In this document: piece by piece, positions 62,401 through 64,000 of the stretch | Layout of the letters: every line of letters starts with the position of its first letter | How positions within the stretch are numbered: position 1 is the stretch's first letter | From: Prinia subflava | Lineage: Eukaryota > Chordata > Aves > Passeriformes > Cisticolidae | Assembly (NCBI RefSeq): GCF_021018805.1 | Contig: NC_086251.1 | Coordinates: 17,527,098-17,591,097, forward strand | Direction: 5' to 3' | DNA: 64,000 nucleotides | Program-made: the position numbers and the translations under genes | The notes under the pieces: model-generated | Database searches by the model: none | Told to the model about the DNA's origin: nothing | What the model saw: only the letters and a program-made list of their open reading frames with translations

Positions 62401-64000
62401 CATGATTTTTAGCTAGTGGAGGACATGGTGCATTAACTCGCTAACTCTAAATGTTTCATGGAGGTATGCTCCATGTCAAAGTTTAACTCCCCACTGAGAG
62501 GTTTTGTCAGGGTTTGCTGCTGATGGAGAAACTATGTAACAGGAAAGTACAACCTCTTTCCTGGTTCTAATTTTGTGTTTGTGTGACTATTAAGGTAAAT
62601 TTTAACCATGGCTATAAGATGAAGAGAGGTACAGGATGTAGTAAATATATCTGTCTTAGAAGTTGCCCTTCAGAGAAAATCTGTTAACACTGAGACAAGT
62701 AGGGGAGTAACTCTACCCTCTACTTCTGCCATCCAATGTGCTCACAAGGCTGTGCAGATAAAGTGGAAATCATATTAAAGTACTACTGGACTATGTCTAG
62801 ATGGGCAGAAAGAGACCAACTATTTATGTTGGAACTTGGGAATATGAGCATCACCGAAGAAACAGTACGAAGGTGGAATTTAAGGTGAAAATAGGGAGGA
62901 AAGGAGAAATATAAATAAGCTTTCCTACTCAAATTAAAAAAAAAAAGATTTCAGTGGACTGGATTTTTTTTTTGTTAGAGTAATTCTTCAAGATGGATTT
63001 TCATTTTCTCATTATTTTTTCATTTTAATACCAGTGTCTTGATAGACTTGTGTTTGTAATAAACTATGCACAAAGATCCCATATGTCAGTTTACATTTTA
63101 CATTAATTTCAGTCTATATGGCTTTGAGCTGCATATTTTTAAGGTAATAGATATAAAAGGGAATAATTTATATCCTTTAGCTCTCTAAATTAGACATTCT
63201 TCATAATTAAAGAAAATTGCTAGTGTCTCAAAGAGAAAGAAATCCTAAACTGAATCTAAAGTCAATTTCAGAGCTCACAGAGAGACATGTCCTTCTTCAA
63301 AGTCTTCTAGAGACTGGAATGGCCTCTCTGTCCTATCTACACTCTGACCTCCCAGGATCTTCTTCCCTCTCTGCACAGTTCATTTCTCTAGGGTATAAAA
63401 GAATCTTTCCTCTTGGAATAAGAGGGAGTGGAGTCGGCAGACTCTACATACAGTTTGCTCAAGTGCTGGCAGTCCAGGATACCCTTTTGTGATTTTTTGG
63501 GTAGTGCTGTGAAGCAGTTATGGTAGGAAAACATTAAGAACAAAATTACAAAGAGGTGCGTCATACTGATTCCGGCAGCCAAGCCTGCAAATCCCGTAAG
63601 TTGTCATTGGCACCAACAGGACAAGTGGTGCCTTCGAAGGCAAGTGCAAGAAACCAGACAACAAACAGCACAAAGGAGCATCTCACCACACTGTGAATAC
63701 AGCTGGCACACAGCTGGCCTACTTTAAAGGAGCTTCAGTGACTTTCCAAAGAGAGGAAAACACACAGATTTGAAGAAAATCCAAACGAGCAGTAGAGACT
63801 CAGGGGTGAAGCTTGGAGCAGGGGCTGGTAATTCTGGGGAAGGTCAGGATGAGGAGGGAGGAGGGAGGAGGGATGGTGGTGGCGAATGCATTGTATAAAC
63901 CTCTGTTTGTACCTCTAATGAACCAAGAGGGTCCCTGGTATTTTACCCAGGGGCTAGACCGAGCTAGCTTTGTCAGTCTCAGAAATAATTCTGTACTGTA
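62401..64000. other. Intergenic to window end, no gene seen
   Basis: AT-rich, with a GGGAGGAGGGAGGAGGG purine run near 63855-63875 that could be a weak quadruplex former. No coding exon of a neighbouring mucin is recognised. Confidence 0.45.

Noticed and set aside
63855..63875. G-quadruplex
   Set aside because: Only three GGG runs are separated by short loops, with GG beyond; too weak to claim.

Overview
The window is vertebrate nuclear DNA, most likely from a bird. It is AT-rich, with introns and several degenerate CR1-type LINE 3' ends; one ends in the ATTCTATG-type octamer repeats typical of avian CR1. There is one recognisable protein-coding gene, on the minus strand: the 5' part of a secreted gel-forming mucin, best matched to MUC5AC. 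The bird assignment and the MUC5AC name come from recalled family features, not from a database search.

Mucin gene, about 29.2 kb down to the left edge. A TATA box and start codon near 29.16-29.23 kb are followed by 31 exons that I could join in one frame by checking every splice site and phase. Exons 1-30 give 4003 coding bases (about 1334 residues): a signal peptide, then the VWF-like assemblies D1, D2, D' and D3, each built of VWD, C8 and TIL pieces and with a CGLCG motif in each of the three VWD domains, then a VWC-like cysteine-rich piece and the first Ser/Thr/Pro segment. All introns are GT-AG except intron 9, which is GC-AG. Exon 31 is the giant central mucin exon. It starts at 5772 and runs off the left edge still open. 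It carries two divergent CysD domains (CysD1, CysD2) and then a perfect 510-bp (170-residue) tandem array. Each array unit is one 103-residue CysD with ten cysteines and a WSEW motif, plus a 67-residue Thr/Ser/Pro linker. The array fills the last 4.7 kb (9.24 copies) with no base difference that I could see. The C-terminal half of the gene lies outside the window.

Right part, about 29.3-64 kb. I recognise no gene in this 35-kb upstream flank. It holds several CR1 fragments, a 456-bp near-perfect inverted-repeat element with TG...CA ends and a 6-bp target duplication, a perfect 44-bp palindrome, a 58-bp pure purine tract, a 42-bp tandem duplication, and a few GC-richer blocks that may be old repeats. 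By the conserved vertebrate order MUC6-MUC2-MUC5AC-MUC5B, the 3' end of MUC2 might lie further right, but nothing of it is seen here.

How it works together: in this mucin family the N-terminal D assemblies drive disulphide-linked multimerisation, the Ser/Thr/Pro linkers carry O-glycans, and the CysD modules are thought to make non-covalent, calcium-dependent links between chains. The unusual point is the density of CysD: about 60% of the visible central exon is CysD and the glycosylated linkers are short.
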